A DNA stretch of 64,000 nucleotides from Kastovskya adunca ATA6-11-RM4 (GTDB lineage: Bacteria; Cyanobacteriota; Cyanobacteriia; Cyanobacteriales; Coleofasciculaceae), in assembly GCA_019359445.1 (NCBI GenBank), contig JAHHHJ010000017.1, positions 43,640 through 107,639 of the forward strand, in the 5' to 3' direction. Positions 37,040 to 46,868 of this stretch are shown one piece after another. The notes beneath the pieces were generated by a model that was given only the letters and a program-made list of their open reading frames with translations, searched no databases and had not been told where the DNA came from. The position numbers and the translations under genes were made by a program. Position 1 is the stretch's first letter; every line of letters begins with the position of its first letter.

Positions 37040-38406
37040 GCATTCAAGCTTCTCCTAGTACCGAGGCGATTGTCTCTAAAGCTGATAGTACCCGCGATGC
37101 TTATCTGGCTAAATTGTTGCAGCAATGCCAGAAACTACAGCTGCAAGTTTTAGAACCAGAGCTAGCCGTCTTGGTGCAAACGTTACGCGATCGCGCTTCT
37201 TCCGGGATTGATCAACTACACATTCCCACCCGCAAGGATGAAGAGTGGCGGTTTACAGATTTGTCGCCTCTGTTGCAAGTTGATTTTCAAGCGCCAACAC
37301 CAATAAAGTTGGCAGCATCTGCGATAGAAACAATACCGGAAGCCGCGCTCAGACTGGTGTTTGTCAACGGCACCTATGCACCGCAATTGTCAGCCACCGA
37401 TGAGTTACCGGAAGGGGTGGTAGTGACAAATTTGGCACAGTTACCCGTTACCCATCGCTCGCAGGTGGGCAACTATCTGGCTAAATCTGAAGGTGTTGAA
37501 GATGTCTTCACGGTGTTGAATACGTCGGGGTTGACGGATGCAGCAGTGGTTTGGGTAGCCCGTAACGTTAGCATCGAGACGCCTATTCATCTGTTGTTTA
37601 TCTCTGCTGGAGAGCATACACTTTCTCAGCCGCGTTGTTTGGTGGTGGCGGAGTCGGGAAGTAGTGTGACGGTGGTGGAGGAGTATACGAACCACAGAGG
37701 CGCAGAGGGCGCAAAGGAAGAGGAAAAAGAGGTATATTTCGCTAATAGTGTTACGGAAATTGTGCTGGAGGAGAACGCGCAGGTTCGCCACCACCGGATT
37801 CAACGGGAGAGTGGCGCGGCGGTTCATATTGGGAAGACGGCGGTGGTGCAAGGGCGAGATAGTCGCTATAGCTGTAATGCTATAACCGTGGGTGCAAGGT
37901 TGTCGCGGCATAACTTGGAGACGTTACAAACAGGTGAACAGACGGAAACAACCCTGAATGGTTTAACGGCGATCGCGCGGGAACAACTGGCAGATACTCA
38001 TAGTGCGATCGCTTATACAAAGCCTTATGGCACTAGTCATCAGTTGCATAAGTGCATTGTGGATGGCAAGGCTCAGGCAATCTTCAATGGTAAGATTTTT
38101 GTCCCCCAAGCGGCGCAACAAACCAACGCTCAGCAGTTGAACCGCAATTTACTCCTCTCTCCCAAAGCGCGGGTAGATACCAAACCCCAGCTCGAAATCA
38201 CGGCTGATAATGTCAAATGTTCTCACGGTGCCACAGTTAGCCAGTTAGAACCCGAAGAAGTCTTTTATCTGCAAAGCCGTGGCTTGAGTCAAGCAGATGC
38301 GCGTAATCTTTTGATTGATGCCTTTGCGGCGGAAATTATCCAGCAAATACCCGTATCTTCTCTGCGAGAGACACTGACTAAGTACGTTGCCAAGATGAGT
38401 AAATAA
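37036..38406 (+). CDS. sufD: Fe-S assembly protein SufD
   Basis: A 456-residue SufD, partner of SufB in the scaffold. The N-terminal helical part contains [14 protein letters not shown]; the beta-helix ends in [24 protein letters not shown], whose His is the conserved SufD residue. Between EEYT and YFANSVTEI the protein carries about 15 extra charged residues ([15 protein letters not shown]), encoded by DNA resembling a dispersed cyanobacterial repeat (37690-37731). The frame is kept, so the protein should still fold with a surface loop. Confidence 0.95.
   Translation: MSIQASPSTEAIVSKADSTRDAYLAKLLQQCQKLQLQVLEPELAVLVQTLRDRASSGIDQLHIPTRKDEEWRFTDLSPLLQVDFQAPTPIKLAASAIETIPEAALRLVFVNGTYAPQLSATDELPEGVVVTNLAQLPVTHRSQVGNYLAKSEGVEDVFTVLNTSGLTDAAVVWVARNVSIETPIHLLFISAGEHTLSQPRCLVVAESGSSVTVVEEYTNHRGAEGAKEEEKEVYFANSVTEIVLEENAQVRHHRIQRESGAAVHIGKTAVVQGRDSRYSCNAITVGARLSRHNLETLQTGEQTETTLNGLTAIAREQLADTHSAIAYTKPYGTSHQLHKCIVDGKAQAIFNGKIFVPQAAQQTNAQQLNRNLLLSPKARVDTKPQLEITADNVKCSHGATVSQLEPEEVFYLQSRGLSQADARNLLIDAFAAEIIQQIPVSSLRETLTKYVAKMSK
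37690..37731 (+). repeat. Dispersed repeat translated in frame inside sufD
   Basis: The DNA reads AACCACAGAGGCGCAGAGGG and continues with GCAAAGGAAGAGG. This is the ACCACAGAGG(C/A)(A/G)CAGAGG-type repeat that is normally intergenic in cyanobacteria. Related sequence occurs in the spacer at 24558-24600 and, on the other strand, near 483-508. Here it encodes [12 protein letters not shown]. Confidence 0.6.
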
Positions 38407-38498
38407 TCAACAACTTATCTTCAATTAGCTACGAGACACAGCGCCAAAATATCTGCGTCCATCTGTAGTTCCCTTAATCCCCGTTTCCCAATCGAGTT

Positions 38499-39761
38499 AT
38501 GACTTTCACCAAAGAAAGAAGCCTCGCCGATCGCATCCGCGCTGACTTCCCAATTCTCCATCAGGAAGTACAAGGCAAACCCTTAGTTTACCTAGATAAC
38601 GCCGCCACCTCCCAAAAACCCTTGGCGGTACTTGATGCTCTACAGAACTACTACGAAAAGGATAATGCCAATGTCCACCGGGGCGCTCATACCCTAAGTG
38701 CTAGAGCAACAGAGGCGTATGAGAAGACAAGGGACAAAGTCGCTAGCTTTATCAATGCCGCCTCCCGGCAAGAGATTGTCTTTACCCGTAATGCTAGTGA
38801 AGCGATTAACTTGGTTGCCTACAGTTGGGCGCTCAATACCTTGCAGCCAGGAGACGAGATTCTCCTGACGGTGATGGAACACCACAGCAACTTCGTTCCC
38901 TGGCAAATTATTGCTCAAAAAACCGGGGCGGTATTGAAGCACGTCGGGCTGACACAAACCCAGGAATTCGATTTAGAACAATTCAAAGGGCTAATTTCTG
39001 AGAAAACAAAGCTGGTGAGTGTTGTTCACGTCTCGAACACCCTCGGCTGTATTAATCCAGTAGAAGCAATTACTCAGATCGCCCACCAACACGGCGCAAA
39101 GGTACTGATCGATGCCTGCCAAAGTATTCCCCACATGCCCATTGATGTGCAGGCAATTGACTGCGATTGGCTCGTGGCTTCGGGACATAAGATGTGCGCC
39201 CCGACTGGGATTGGTTTCCTCTACGGCAAGCTTGAGCTATTGAAAGCGATGCCGCCCTTTATGGGGGGTGGTGAGATGATTTCCGAAGTTTATCTCGACC
39301 ATTTCACCTATGCCGACTTGCCCCACAAGTTTGAAGCGGGGACGCCAGCCATTGGGGAAGCGATCGCCCTTGGTGCAGCAGTAGACTATCTTACTAGCAT
39401 CGGCATGGACAAAATCCACGCCTACGAAGAAGAACTCACCGCCTACCTCTTTGAGCAACTCCGCACCATTCCCAATCTCACCCTCTACGGGCCCCAACCC
39501 AGCACCGACGGCAAAGGTAGAGCCGCCTTAGCCTCCTTTAATGTTGAAGGACTCGCTTCTAGTGACGTTTCCACCCTCCTCGATCACGAAGGCGTCGCTA
39601 TCCGTTCCGGGCATCACTGCACGCAACCGTTGCACCGCATCCTCAACGTACCGGGTACCGCACGGGCAAGTCTCTACTTCTACAACACCAAAGAAGAAAT
39701 CGACGCCTTCATTGTGGCGTTGACAGAAACGATCAATTTTTTCAGCGGATTTATGGACTAA
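38499..39761 (+). CDS. sufS: Cysteine desulfurase SufS
   Basis: A 420-residue PLP enzyme that takes sulfur from cysteine for the SufBCD scaffold. The PLP-binding Lys lies in [17 protein letters not shown] and the persulfide Cys in [12 protein letters not shown], the form of group II desulfurases. It follows sufD by 92 bases; the spacer includes ATCTGCGTCCATCTG, another sequence common between cyanobacterial genes. It completes sufBCDS. Confidence 0.97.
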   Translation: MTFTKERSLADRIRADFPILHQEVQGKPLVYLDNAATSQKPLAVLDALQNYYEKDNANVHRGAHTLSARATEAYEKTRDKVASFINAASRQEIVFTRNASEAINLVAYSWALNTLQPGDEILLTVMEHHSNFVPWQIIAQKTGAVLKHVGLTQTQEFDLEQFKGLISEKTKLVSVVHVSNTLGCINPVEAITQIAHQHGAKVLIDACQSIPHMPIDVQAIDCDWLVASGHKMCAPTGIGFLYGKLELLKAMPPFMGGGEMISEVYLDHFTYADLPHKFEAGTPAIGEAIALGAAVDYLTSIGMDKIHAYEEELTAYLFEQLRTIPNLTLYGPQPSTDGKGRAALASFNVEGLASSDVSTLLDHEGVAIRSGHHCTQPLHRILNVPGTARASLYFYNTKEEIDAFIVALTETINFFSGFMD

Positions 39762-39767
39762 GCCGTT

Positions 39768-40373
39768 ATGAATAAACCACGCCAGTTTCCTGATTGGAAA
39801 CAGATCTATCAAGACAGGGAAGTAGAAACCATGCCCTGGTTTAATCCCGATCTCGATGCGGATTTAGAGCGAGCATTAACCGATCTAAACCTCAACGCCG
39901 GAACGGTATTAGACCTCGGCACGGGCCCTGGTACCCAGGCTATAGCGTTGGCAGAGCGAGGCTTCAGCGTCACGGCTAGCGATATTTCAGAAGCAGCGAT
40001 CGCTCGTGCTGAAGGGATAGGGAAAGAACAGGGATTAGATGTTACTTGGAAACAAGACGATATTCTCAACAGCACTCTTAATCAGCAGTTTGACTTTGTT
40101 TTCGATCGCGGCTGTTTCCACGTCTTCTCCCCCGAACAAAGACAAAACTACCTTCGCACACTCAACAACTTAGTTAAACCCAAGGGCTATTTCTTCCTAA
40201 AATGCTTTAGCCACCTACAACCCGGCGAAGAAGGGCCCTATCGATTTACCCCCGAAGAAATTAGAGATATTTTTACCCCTCATTTCAATATTCACTCGAT
40301 AAAAGAAACAGTTTATCAAGGCACATTAGACCCACTTCCACAAGCTTTATTCTCTGTTTTGGAAAAACATTAA
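39768..40373 (+). CDS. Class I SAM-dependent methyltransferase
   Basis: A 201-residue Rossmann methyltransferase: motif I VLDLGTGPGTQAIALAERG (about 45-63), acidic end of strand 2 (VTASDISEAAI), and FDFVFDRGCFHVF as motif IV. A compact thiopurine-methyltransferase-like form. It starts six bases after sufS and is probably read with the suf operon. The substrate is unknown. Confidence 0.87.
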   Translation: MNKPRQFPDWKQIYQDREVETMPWFNPDLDADLERALTDLNLNAGTVLDLGTGPGTQAIALAERGFSVTASDISEAAIARAEGIGKEQGLDVTWKQDDILNSTLNQQFDFVFDRGCFHVFSPEQRQNYLRTLNNLVKPKGYFFLKCFSHLQPGEEGPYRFTPEEIRDIFTPHFNIHSIKETVYQGTLDPLPQALFSVLEKH

Positions 40374-40608
40374 ATAGAACTCCTATTGCGTAAATCATTA
40401 AACATAAACTTTAAGTCAAAGACAGGAATTTTGCTCGTATAGCAAGGCAGAAAAGCTTTGTAAGTGCGATCGCATCCCCATCAACCAGAACATCAGTGAA
40501 ACGCGATTGCTACCCCAACGGTTAAGATAAAGAGTTTACTGTAGCGATTGCCTTTATGATAAAAGGACAGGTAAATTTTAAAATAACCAGCTTTATAAGC
40601 TATTGGTG

Positions 40609-41253
40609 ATGATTACCACTTCAACGAACGCCGAACAAAGAACCCTACTACAAAACATTAGCTGGGAAACCTTTGAATCCTTGCTGAAAGAAACAGGCGA
40701 GGATAGAAATTCGCGATTTGCTTATGACTGCGGCACCTTAGAAATTATGACTCCGCTTTACGAACATGAAAGTTATAAAATTCAGTTCGATCGTTTAATT
40801 TTTACTTTAGCTGAAGAATTAGATGTAGGAATAAAAAGTGCTGGTTCGATGACCTTGAAACGAGAAATAGTCAATCGAGGAATAGAACCCGATAATTGTT
40901 ATTACATCCAAAATGAACCCGCCGTCAGAAATAAGAAAGAATTTAATTTAGAAACTGATCCGCCACCTGATTTAGCAATTGAAATTGATATTACTAGTAG
41001 TTCTATTAATAAGTTAGGAATTTACGCAGCACTGGGAGTTTCTGAACTTTGGATATATGACGGGCAGGTGCTGAAGTTCTATCAGCTAACAAGAGAAAAG
41101 TACGTTGAAGGCGAATTTAGTTGTGTTTTCCCCCTTGTATCAGTTACACAAATGAACGGCTTCATTGAGCAGAGTCAAAAAACTGGGGAGATTGCTTTAC
41201 TGAAGTCTTTTCGAGCTTGGGTGAGGGATAAAATAACGATACTTGGGCAATGA
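40609..41253 (+). CDS. Uma2-family (DUF820) endonuclease-like protein
   Basis: A 214-residue member of the PD-(D/E)xK-related Uma2 family, abundant in cyanobacteria. Visible core: NWETFESLL-like ISWETFESLLKE, IEPDNCYYIQ, DPPPDLAIEIDITSSS (Asp and Glu of the nuclease-like core) and GVSELWIYDGQVLKFYQL. ATG 40609 is preferred over the in-frame TTG and GTG just before. The function of the family is not established; transposition-related nuclease activity has been proposed from sequence. Confidence 0.85.
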   Translation: MITTSTNAEQRTLLQNISWETFESLLKETGEDRNSRFAYDCGTLEIMTPLYEHESYKIQFDRLIFTLAEELDVGIKSAGSMTLKREIVNRGIEPDNCYYIQNEPAVRNKKEFNLETDPPPDLAIEIDITSSSINKLGIYAALGVSELWIYDGQVLKFYQLTREKYVEGEFSCVFPLVSVTQMNGFIEQSQKTGEIALLKSFRAWVRDKITILGQ

Positions 41254-41424
41254 TTCGCTTTTATAGTAGTAGAGACGTTCTGCCGGAACATTCCTAGGAA
41301 ATTCAGAGATTTCCTAACCTGGCGATAAATTAGGCGATCGCGTTACCAATTTTAAGATCCTGGCGATCGCCCTACAGGATTAGGGCTTAGCGCTAACGGT
41401 GGATGCGCCTCACCCTCCCCACTC

Positions 41425-43566
41425 CTACTGCTCCGCTACCGCTTTGCTATCACCCTGAGTTGAGTTTCGCATCAAGTTTGTAGAGGCGAGATTAATCCCA
41501 CCTCTATTGTCATCAAGTCTGATTCTCTCCGGACGCCCCATTCCCGTTGTGAGGTCGTAACTCTGCGCCAGAAGCCGCAGCCAAAGCGCCGGATAGCGGG
41601 CTTCTATCCAAGGCTGGAAGCGTCGTGTCAGGGGAGGAAACCATCCTCCTAACAGCCAGCTCTTAAAGGCGCTACCTGTAAAGCTGAGGTAGCTACCCAC
41701 CCAACGCACAAGGTCTTTGGAACCTGCGAGTTCCCAAATCCACAGCACTAAGGCGGGGTTGATTCTCGCGGCTTTCAGGGCGAGGCGATTGAAGGTGAGC
41801 CACTCAGTACGGTCTTTGATGAAGGTATCTGCCACAACAGGGGGTTCATTTGCCAAAAGCCCAAAGAAGGTGTTCAGCATTGAATTGATGCGTTGGGGAG
41901 GTAGGGTGCGTCCGGTGGGAACCATCATCCCTTTTGAAAAAAGCCACGTTACGGAAACATTACTTTGGTAGGCGCGGATTTGGTTTAAATCCTTAGCAGT
42001 CAGCAAGTCATGGTTTAAAGCCGTATTAAGCAAGTCTGTTAAGCGCGACAAATTACGGACGAGGGAGCCAAAGCCAGTAAAGACCAGGGGAGATTGCAAA
42101 GAAGCGGCATCACCAATCGAAATCAGTCGGTCAATGGCAACTTTGCGATCGCTACTACTGATACTAAAATGTCCCGGAATGTAACCGAATGTCGGCTTCT
42201 TCCAAACCAATTTTTCCAAATCGCAGCGGCGGTATTCTGGGAGAATTGTAAAGAAATCTTCATACATCTCCAACAAAGAGCCGGGATTCTGAGAATTCAC
42301 CTCATGATAATGAAATAAATAAATGGTCAGTTCCTGATCAGCGCCGGGAAATAACTCCCAAATCAACTGACGCCCCCGCGAGATATCCCCGTGACTGTTG
42401 AGCACATCCCCATACTTGGCATCCCAGACTTCCGGCTCAAAGCCCCGCTCAACCACCGCTCCTACCGTAGGACAAACGCTATCAAAGGCACGACCATTAT
42501 TTAACTGCCAACCAATCGGAGACGCGCTACCCATTGCATCTACTAAAAGCCGTCCCGTCACTTGCTGTTCTGCTTGACTCGGTAAGTGTCGCAGTTGCAC
42601 GATCGCCTGATTTTTCCCAATATCAGCACGGACAAACTCCATCTCATCCCAGATTTCTCCGCCTGCATCTTTTAGCTTCTCACCACAAAGCCGCAGCAGT
42701 TTTTCGGAGTCTAACGCCACGTTCAGCACCGTTGGGGTGTGCAACACCTTAGATCTCAGTTTCTGAGGATTATTACCATCAAAGAATTTGTTAAATCCGT
42801 CGATATACTCTTTAGCAATCAGGTTCTCAAACTCGGCTGGGGTAAATAAACCCAAATCAATCAAGCTTTGAAACTCGTCGCGGGAAATATTCCACTCCCG
42901 GTTCATCTGCCCAAACGGAAGCCGCTCGACCAGCAGCACCCGATAGCCTAGCTGCGCCATCACCGCCGCATGGATGACCCCTAATGCCCCACCGATATAA
43001 ATCAAGTCATAAGTAGGAGGGGTTTGCGGGTTGAGTTCTGAGTCGGGAGTTGAGAAAATAACTGACTGGGGTTGCTGCGGATGGCGAACGCCCTCACGCC
43101 AGCGTTTTTCCCACCAGTAGACGCGATTGAGGTCATATTCCCCATTCGGCATCTTTTTAAAGAAATGTACAGTTTTGGGATAATAAGGCGACAGTGCCTC
43201 AAAGATAGATTGCTGCGACAAATCAATCGTCGGTAGTTCCGGGTATTGCGGAGGAAACTGCTGCCGCAAGCTGGTTTCGAGGTGTTGGAGGATTTGGGTT
43301 TCTGTAGCGATCGCGCTTTTGCCAAGATGAAAAGCTTTTAAGTAGGTTGTGCGCTGCACTGACCAAACAAAGATGGACAGTTCAGGAACCGTGGCGATCG
43401 CTGTTGTAGTGGTGTGACGACTAGCACTAACATCGGCAAACTGTAGGCGCACGCCATCAGGAGTAAGGATTTTTTCCCCCTGCTCTGGTCGCCAGGTTTG
43501 TTGCAACCATGTGCGAACCGCCTCTGTATCCGGGGTAGGAACTTCTACGTAGAGAATCTCTTTCAT
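41425..43566 (-). CDS. cruA: CruA-type lycopene cyclase
   Basis: A 713-residue flavoprotein. After an N-terminal extension (~1-185) comes the FAD fold YDLIYIGGALGVIHAAVMAQ, then the CruA/CruP motif LVERLPFGQMNREWNISRDE. The LPFG-Q-MNREWNISRDEFQ form points to CruA (beta/gamma-carotene cyclisation) rather than CruP. A second flavin-contact region is LISIGDAASLQSPLVFTGFGS. It stands alone on the minus strand. The paralogue CruP is the main alternative. Confidence 0.8.
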   Translation of the reverse strand: MKEILYVEVPTPDTEAVRTWLQQTWRPEQGEKILTPDGVRLQFADVSASRHTTTTAIATVPELSIFVWSVQRTTYLKAFHLGKSAIATETQILQHLETSLRQQFPPQYPELPTIDLSQQSIFEALSPYYPKTVHFFKKMPNGEYDLNRVYWWEKRWREGVRHPQQPQSVIFSTPDSELNPQTPPTYDLIYIGGALGVIHAAVMAQLGYRVLLVERLPFGQMNREWNISRDEFQSLIDLGLFTPAEFENLIAKEYIDGFNKFFDGNNPQKLRSKVLHTPTVLNVALDSEKLLRLCGEKLKDAGGEIWDEMEFVRADIGKNQAIVQLRHLPSQAEQQVTGRLLVDAMGSASPIGWQLNNGRAFDSVCPTVGAVVERGFEPEVWDAKYGDVLNSHGDISRGRQLIWELFPGADQELTIYLFHYHEVNSQNPGSLLEMYEDFFTILPEYRRCDLEKLVWKKPTFGYIPGHFSISSSDRKVAIDRLISIGDAASLQSPLVFTGFGSLVRNLSRLTDLLNTALNHDLLTAKDLNQIRAYQSNVSVTWLFSKGMMVPTGRTLPPQRINSMLNTFFGLLANEPPVVADTFIKDRTEWLTFNRLALKAARINPALVLWIWELAGSKDLVRWVGSYLSFTGSAFKSWLLGGWFPPLTRRFQPWIEARYPALWLRLLAQSYDLTTGMGRPERIRLDDNRGGINLASTNLMRNSTQGDSKAVAEQ

Positions 43567-43725
43567 TGTGATGATTTTTATGAGCGTGTAACTACAAATG
43601 AAGACGGAGTTGAAAAAACGCCAAATTGCGCTATGCTTCCGGATACTGAATTATTTAAGATTAATCAAAAAACTTTACACTTTTCTCATTTTTGATAACG
43701 TAACGGGTGCCATTATAAACTCGCC

Positions 43726-43959
43726 ATGAATTATCCCATTCCAGCTAACCCTCAAGAAATTGTTGCTTTACGCCAAAAGCCCGTCGATGAAGAATTAGTC
43801 GCGGCGGTGATCGCGGGTGTTATTCAAATCGCTCGTTCTCAAGGGCAGTCTCTGGATGAGCTGACCGCTGAAGTCTTAGCAGAAGACGGTTTACTCGATC
43901 AAATGCAAAGAAGCTGGCTTAGTGACATTGTCGCTCAAGCATGGGAAAGTTTACCGTAG
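43726..43959 (+). CDS. Small acidic cyanobacterial protein
   Basis: A 77-residue acidic protein (IPANPQEIVALRQKPVDEELVAAVIAGVIQIA, SLDELTAEVLAEDGLLDQMQRSWLSDIV) that appears all-helical. It starts 160 bases from divergent cruA and ends 20 bases before the PAP2 gene, so those two are likely co-transcribed. I know similar short proteins in cyanobacteria but no function. Confidence 0.72.
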   Translation: MNYPIPANPQEIVALRQKPVDEELVAAVIAGVIQIARSQGQSLDELTAEVLAEDGLLDQMQRSWLSDIVAQAWESLP

Positions 43960-43979
43960 AAGCAAAAAGCAACTAAACG

Positions 43980-44708
43980 ATGCAGCAGCTAATTCGGCAA
44001 TTTCTCTTCGCTTTGCCCAAATGGTGGCGACAAAACTTGTTACCCCTGATTGTGACGATTCGAGCCGTAGGACTCATCGCCGCAGCATTGTCGATCTGGT
44101 TGTTTTCAGAAATTGCCGAAGAAATATTAGACAAAGAAACATTTGCTTTTGATAAAGAAATTTTACTCATTCTCAGGGATTTACATACACCGTTCCTAGA
44201 CAAAGTCATGCTCGGCTTTACCTTCATGGGTGAGCCAATGGTCTTATTGATTGTGTGTTTGGTTTTGGGAATTTTGCTATTGGTACAGAAAAAATTCTCG
44301 CAAGCTACAACTTTGGTCATTGCAGCCCTTGGGGCAACGGCATTAAACTACTGGCTAAAAACGCTGTTTGGTCGTGACAGACCCCTGCTTTGGGAGCGAG
44401 TGGTGGATGTAAATCAATACAGCTTCCCAAGTGGTCATGCGATGATTTCCCTAGTCGTCCTGGGCATTATTGGATACTTACTAGTTTCAGAGTTACCTCA
44501 GTGGCGAGGCTGGACAATCGGCATAACGATCGCCTTGATTAGTGGTATCGGCTTGAGTCGGCTCTATCTTGGCGTTCACTGGCCAACGGATGTAGCCGCA
44601 GGTTATGCAGCCGGAATCGTTTGGCTGGTTGCCTGTATCTTCAGTTCGCAAATTTGGCAAGAACTTCGCCCTGCTGTTGCTTCTAAACCTCCAGGAATTG
44701 AGGAATAA
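43980..44708 (+). CDS. PAP2-family phosphatase
   Basis: A 242-residue membrane phosphatase with about six segments. The three signature motifs are present: KTLFGRDRP (K-x6-RP), YSFPSGHAM (PSGH, catalytic His) and SRLYLGVHWPTDVAAG (SR-x5-H-x3-D). Substrates in the family are undecaprenyl pyrophosphate, phosphatidic acid or PGP; here undecaprenyl or lipid phosphate is likely. It is followed by the hydrolase gene seven bases later. Confidence 0.92.
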   Translation: MQQLIRQFLFALPKWWRQNLLPLIVTIRAVGLIAAALSIWLFSEIAEEILDKETFAFDKEILLILRDLHTPFLDKVMLGFTFMGEPMVLLIVCLVLGILLLVQKKFSQATTLVIAALGATALNYWLKTLFGRDRPLLWERVVDVNQYSFPSGHAMISLVVLGIIGYLLVSELPQWRGWTIGITIALISGIGLSRLYLGVHWPTDVAAGYAAGIVWLVACIFSSQIWQELRPAVASKPPGIEE

Positions 44709-44715
44709 TCCCCAA

Positions 44716-45699
44716 ATGACTATCCGCGCCTTCTTCCGAGCGGCTAAAGTCGAGAGCGCTCAACCCCCGTACGACACCATTCACCTTAAAGTCTTGTATC
44801 CAGCGCAAATGTCTGGGGGAGAAGCCCAACGCGACCAAGGGATTGTACCCGCCGACCCAGCACAGGCTCCTTTTCCTGTGGCAATCTTCTTCAACGGCAT
44901 CAACTGCGGCTCGGAACTCTATCAATGGTTAGCGGTGAAGCTAGTTGAGCGCGGATTGGTAGTGGTTACCTTTACCTGGATAGCCGAAAACTTGCCAGGA
45001 ATCGTGGGGCTGACTCCTGGCGTTGATATTGGGATGTGGGCACCAAATACCTACGGTACTGGCCCAACGGCGTCAGCATTACCCGCCTTGCTAGGAGAGT
45101 TGGAGCGCCTACAGTCAGAAGGGTTATTAGCCGGTTTGTTGGATCTGGAAAAAGTTATTTTAGGCGGACACTCAGCAGGAGGTAGGGTAGCAATTGAAAA
45201 TGCCGCTCCTCGCTTTTTTCCGCAAGTAGCAGCGTCCTTTGCCTACGGAGCGCATACAGCCGCCCCGGTAATCATGGGGTACGAACCAAGCACAATTTTG
45301 CCTTTACCCGACTCCTTACCCATGTTGCTGATGGGAGGAACAAGGGATGGGGTGATTGCCAATAGTAGCGATCGCTACGGCATCTCCAATGGTGATGCCA
45401 CTACCTCAGTTGTACGCACGTTTCAAGAGGCAATTTCTGGGGGCAGAAACGACTGCTATCTCATGCTAGTGGAAGGCGCAAATCACTTCTCTATCGCTTA
45501 CCCGCAAGACCCCACTACAGCGAGGGCTTTCCTCGACGAACCCACCACCCAGCCTGAAGAAGACATTCGCTCGTTGCTGGCTCAAACAGTTGGTTTATTT
45601 ATCGATGCTCATGTTCGCCAGCAGCCGGAGGCAGTACGCGCACTTGAGCAACTGCTAGATACAAACAATCCGCTAATTCAGTTATGCGATCGCAAGTAA
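44716..45699 (+). CDS. Alpha/beta hydrolase (chlorophyllase/dienelactone-hydrolase-like)
   Basis: About 327 residues from ATG 44716; the longer frame from 44605 is only PAP2 sequence in another frame. The nucleophile elbow is GGHSAGGRVAIENA (Ser near residue 158), with an oxyanion-side FFNGINCGSELYQWLA strand before it and a late His in EGANHFSIAY. It resembles chlorophyllase-type hydrolases in length and elbow, but no substrate is proven. It is co-transcribed with the PAP2 gene. Confidence 0.83.
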   Translation: MTIRAFFRAAKVESAQPPYDTIHLKVLYPAQMSGGEAQRDQGIVPADPAQAPFPVAIFFNGINCGSELYQWLAVKLVERGLVVVTFTWIAENLPGIVGLTPGVDIGMWAPNTYGTGPTASALPALLGELERLQSEGLLAGLLDLEKVILGGHSAGGRVAIENAAPRFFPQVAASFAYGAHTAAPVIMGYEPSTILPLPDSLPMLLMGGTRDGVIANSSDRYGISNGDATTSVVRTFQEAISGGRNDCYLMLVEGANHFSIAYPQDPTTARAFLDEPTTQPEEDIRSLLAQTVGLFIDAHVRQQPEAVRALEQLLDTNNPLIQLCDRK

Positions 45700-45705
45700 A
45701 ATTCT

Positions 45706-45738
45706 AGCTCCCCGACTTCTTGAAGAAGTCGGGGAGCT
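45706..45738. repeat. Foldback AGCTCCCCGACTTCTT / AAGAAGTCGGGGAGCT
   Basis: The arms (45706-45721 and 45723-45738) are perfectly complementary, with one base between, so a hairpin with ~14 pairs and a small loop would form in RNA from either strand. It lies six bases after the hydrolase stop. No T-run follows. CCCCGACTTCTT-type foldbacks recur as intergenic elements in cyanobacteria, so it may act as an mRNA 3'-end stabiliser or weak terminator. Confidence 0.6.
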
Positions 45739-45783
45739 GAGTACAAGGAAAATCCGTATTAGACAAGAGCGTAGAAACGCCGC

Positions 45784-45813
45784 AAAAAAAACCAGCCATT
45801 GTGGGACTGGTTT
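45784..45813 (-). terminator. Intrinsic terminator on the minus strand without a gene
   Basis: On the minus strand AAACCAG (45813-45807) pairs with CTGGTTT (45795-45789) and the next bases are a run of eight T (45791-45784). That is a textbook intrinsic terminator. No minus-strand protein gene lies upstream of it for more than 1 kb, which suggests an unannotated transcript. Confidence 0.6.
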
Positions 45814-45955
45814 ATAGAGCTTGCTGTGTTGGAGGAAGAAAACCTAAGACCGAAACGCTAGGTACTGTGCTGCTGTTGCGAGCCGTAAAGCTTTGCGGTT
45901 CTGGGCTGATTAGATTGCCTTTCTGTAACTAAATGTAACAACAAAACCCTGATTA
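45785..45955 (-). ncRNA. Candidate small RNA ending at the minus-strand terminator
   Basis: The RNA would end at the terminator at 45784-45813. A CATAAT hexamer on the minus strand (near 45952-45957), with a weak TGGATT 17 bases upstream, could be the promoter and would give a transcript of about 165 bases. Internal pairings include ACCTA/TAGGT and CCGCAAAG/CTTTACGG. The length would fit 6S RNA, but I could not match its sequence, nor the Yfr1 motif. Confidence 0.3.
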
Positions 45956-46369
45956 TGCAACAATTCTTTACGTAAATCCAGGCAGATATTTGCTGGTTAA
46001 TCTCAAAGCAGGTTGAATTACTGAGTTGCAACACGCATCAACTCGATACTCCAGCATCCCGCTCAGTTTGACTCAAGTAGACATTCTCCGGCTGCATAGG
46101 ATAAAGTTGTAATGAGTTCGTGTTGTGTAAAAACGAACCCTCAAGGCATCAGATCTGCCGCTTTCTGTCAGCTTGCTCCCTAGCAACAGTCAATAGCTAC
46201 TTTTCAGCAAATTCTAAGAATCAGAGCCGCTTAATCCTCTAGTCGATTGAAGTTCCTGGTATTCTAAGCAACGACTAAAGTATAGGCAGACTCGTCTAAT
46301 CTGATGCCCTTGGTAAAATTGAGAACCAGGGGTGGGGAATTAATTAAGCAATTTAAGGGATTGAATTTT

Positions 46370-46816
46370 ATGCGTAACGAAGTAATAGCCGCCAAACCAA
46401 TCCGCTCTTTAGAGGATGCGCTTAACCAGTGTCAGGCATTAGGGATGCGACTAAGCCGTCAACGTCGCTTCATCTTGGAACTGCTTTGGCAAGCTCAAGA
46501 ACATCTTTCAGCCAGAGAAATCTACGATCGCTTAAACCATCAGGGTAAAGAAATCGGGCATACGTCCGTCTATCAAAACTTAGAAGCCCTATCTAGCCAA
46601 GGCATCATTGAGTGTATCGAGCATTGTGATGGACGTTTGTATGGCAACATCAGCGATTCTCATAGCCATGTCAACTGTCTAGATACAAACCAGATTATGG
46701 ATGTCTATATCGAACTACCAGAAGAAGTCCTCAAGCAAGTAGAACAGCAAACTGGAGTCAGGATTACAGACTATCAAGTTAACTTTTTTGGTTACCGCAA
46801 CTCTCAACCAGAGTAG
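46370..46816 (+). CDS. perR: Fur-family regulator, FurC/PerR-like
   Basis: About 148 residues from ATG 46370; an ATG at 46304 extends the frame by 22 residues with no family support. The DNA-binding half includes LGMRLSRQRRFILELLWQ and IGHTSVYQNLEALSSQGIIE. The C-terminal half has SHSHVNCLDTNQIMD and lacks the paired CxxC structural zinc motifs of classical Fur. That pattern fits the cyanobacterial FurC/PerR branch, a peroxide sensor. Which Fur paralogue it is cannot be settled without alignment. The long leader may hold autoregulatory sites. Confidence 0.72.
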   Translation: MRNEVIAAKPIRSLEDALNQCQALGMRLSRQRRFILELLWQAQEHLSAREIYDRLNHQGKEIGHTSVYQNLEALSSQGIIECIEHCDGRLYGNISDSHSHVNCLDTNQIMDVYIELPEEVLKQVEQQTGVRITDYQVNFFGYRNSQPE

Positions 46817-46868
46817 TCGGTAGCCAGTTGTTCCGGGAGAGGATTCTACTAACTAATCCCCTAATCAA

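Larger units (their letters stand above)
45700..46369. other. Long spacer upstream of the Fur-family gene
   Basis: About 670 bases without a protein gene. It holds a 16-bp-arm foldback (45706-45738), a minus-strand terminator-like hairpin with an 8-T run (45784-45813) that has no upstream gene, and a palindrome CCGTAAAGCTTTGCGG (about 45883-45898). The rest is the leader of the Fur-family gene. The minus strand is a candidate small-RNA locus. Confidence 0.45.

Noticed and set aside
45785..45960. Identification of the candidate RNA as Yfr1
   Set aside because: The required unpaired ACTCCTCACACC motif is absent; only a loosely similar TTCCTCCAACACAG is seen.
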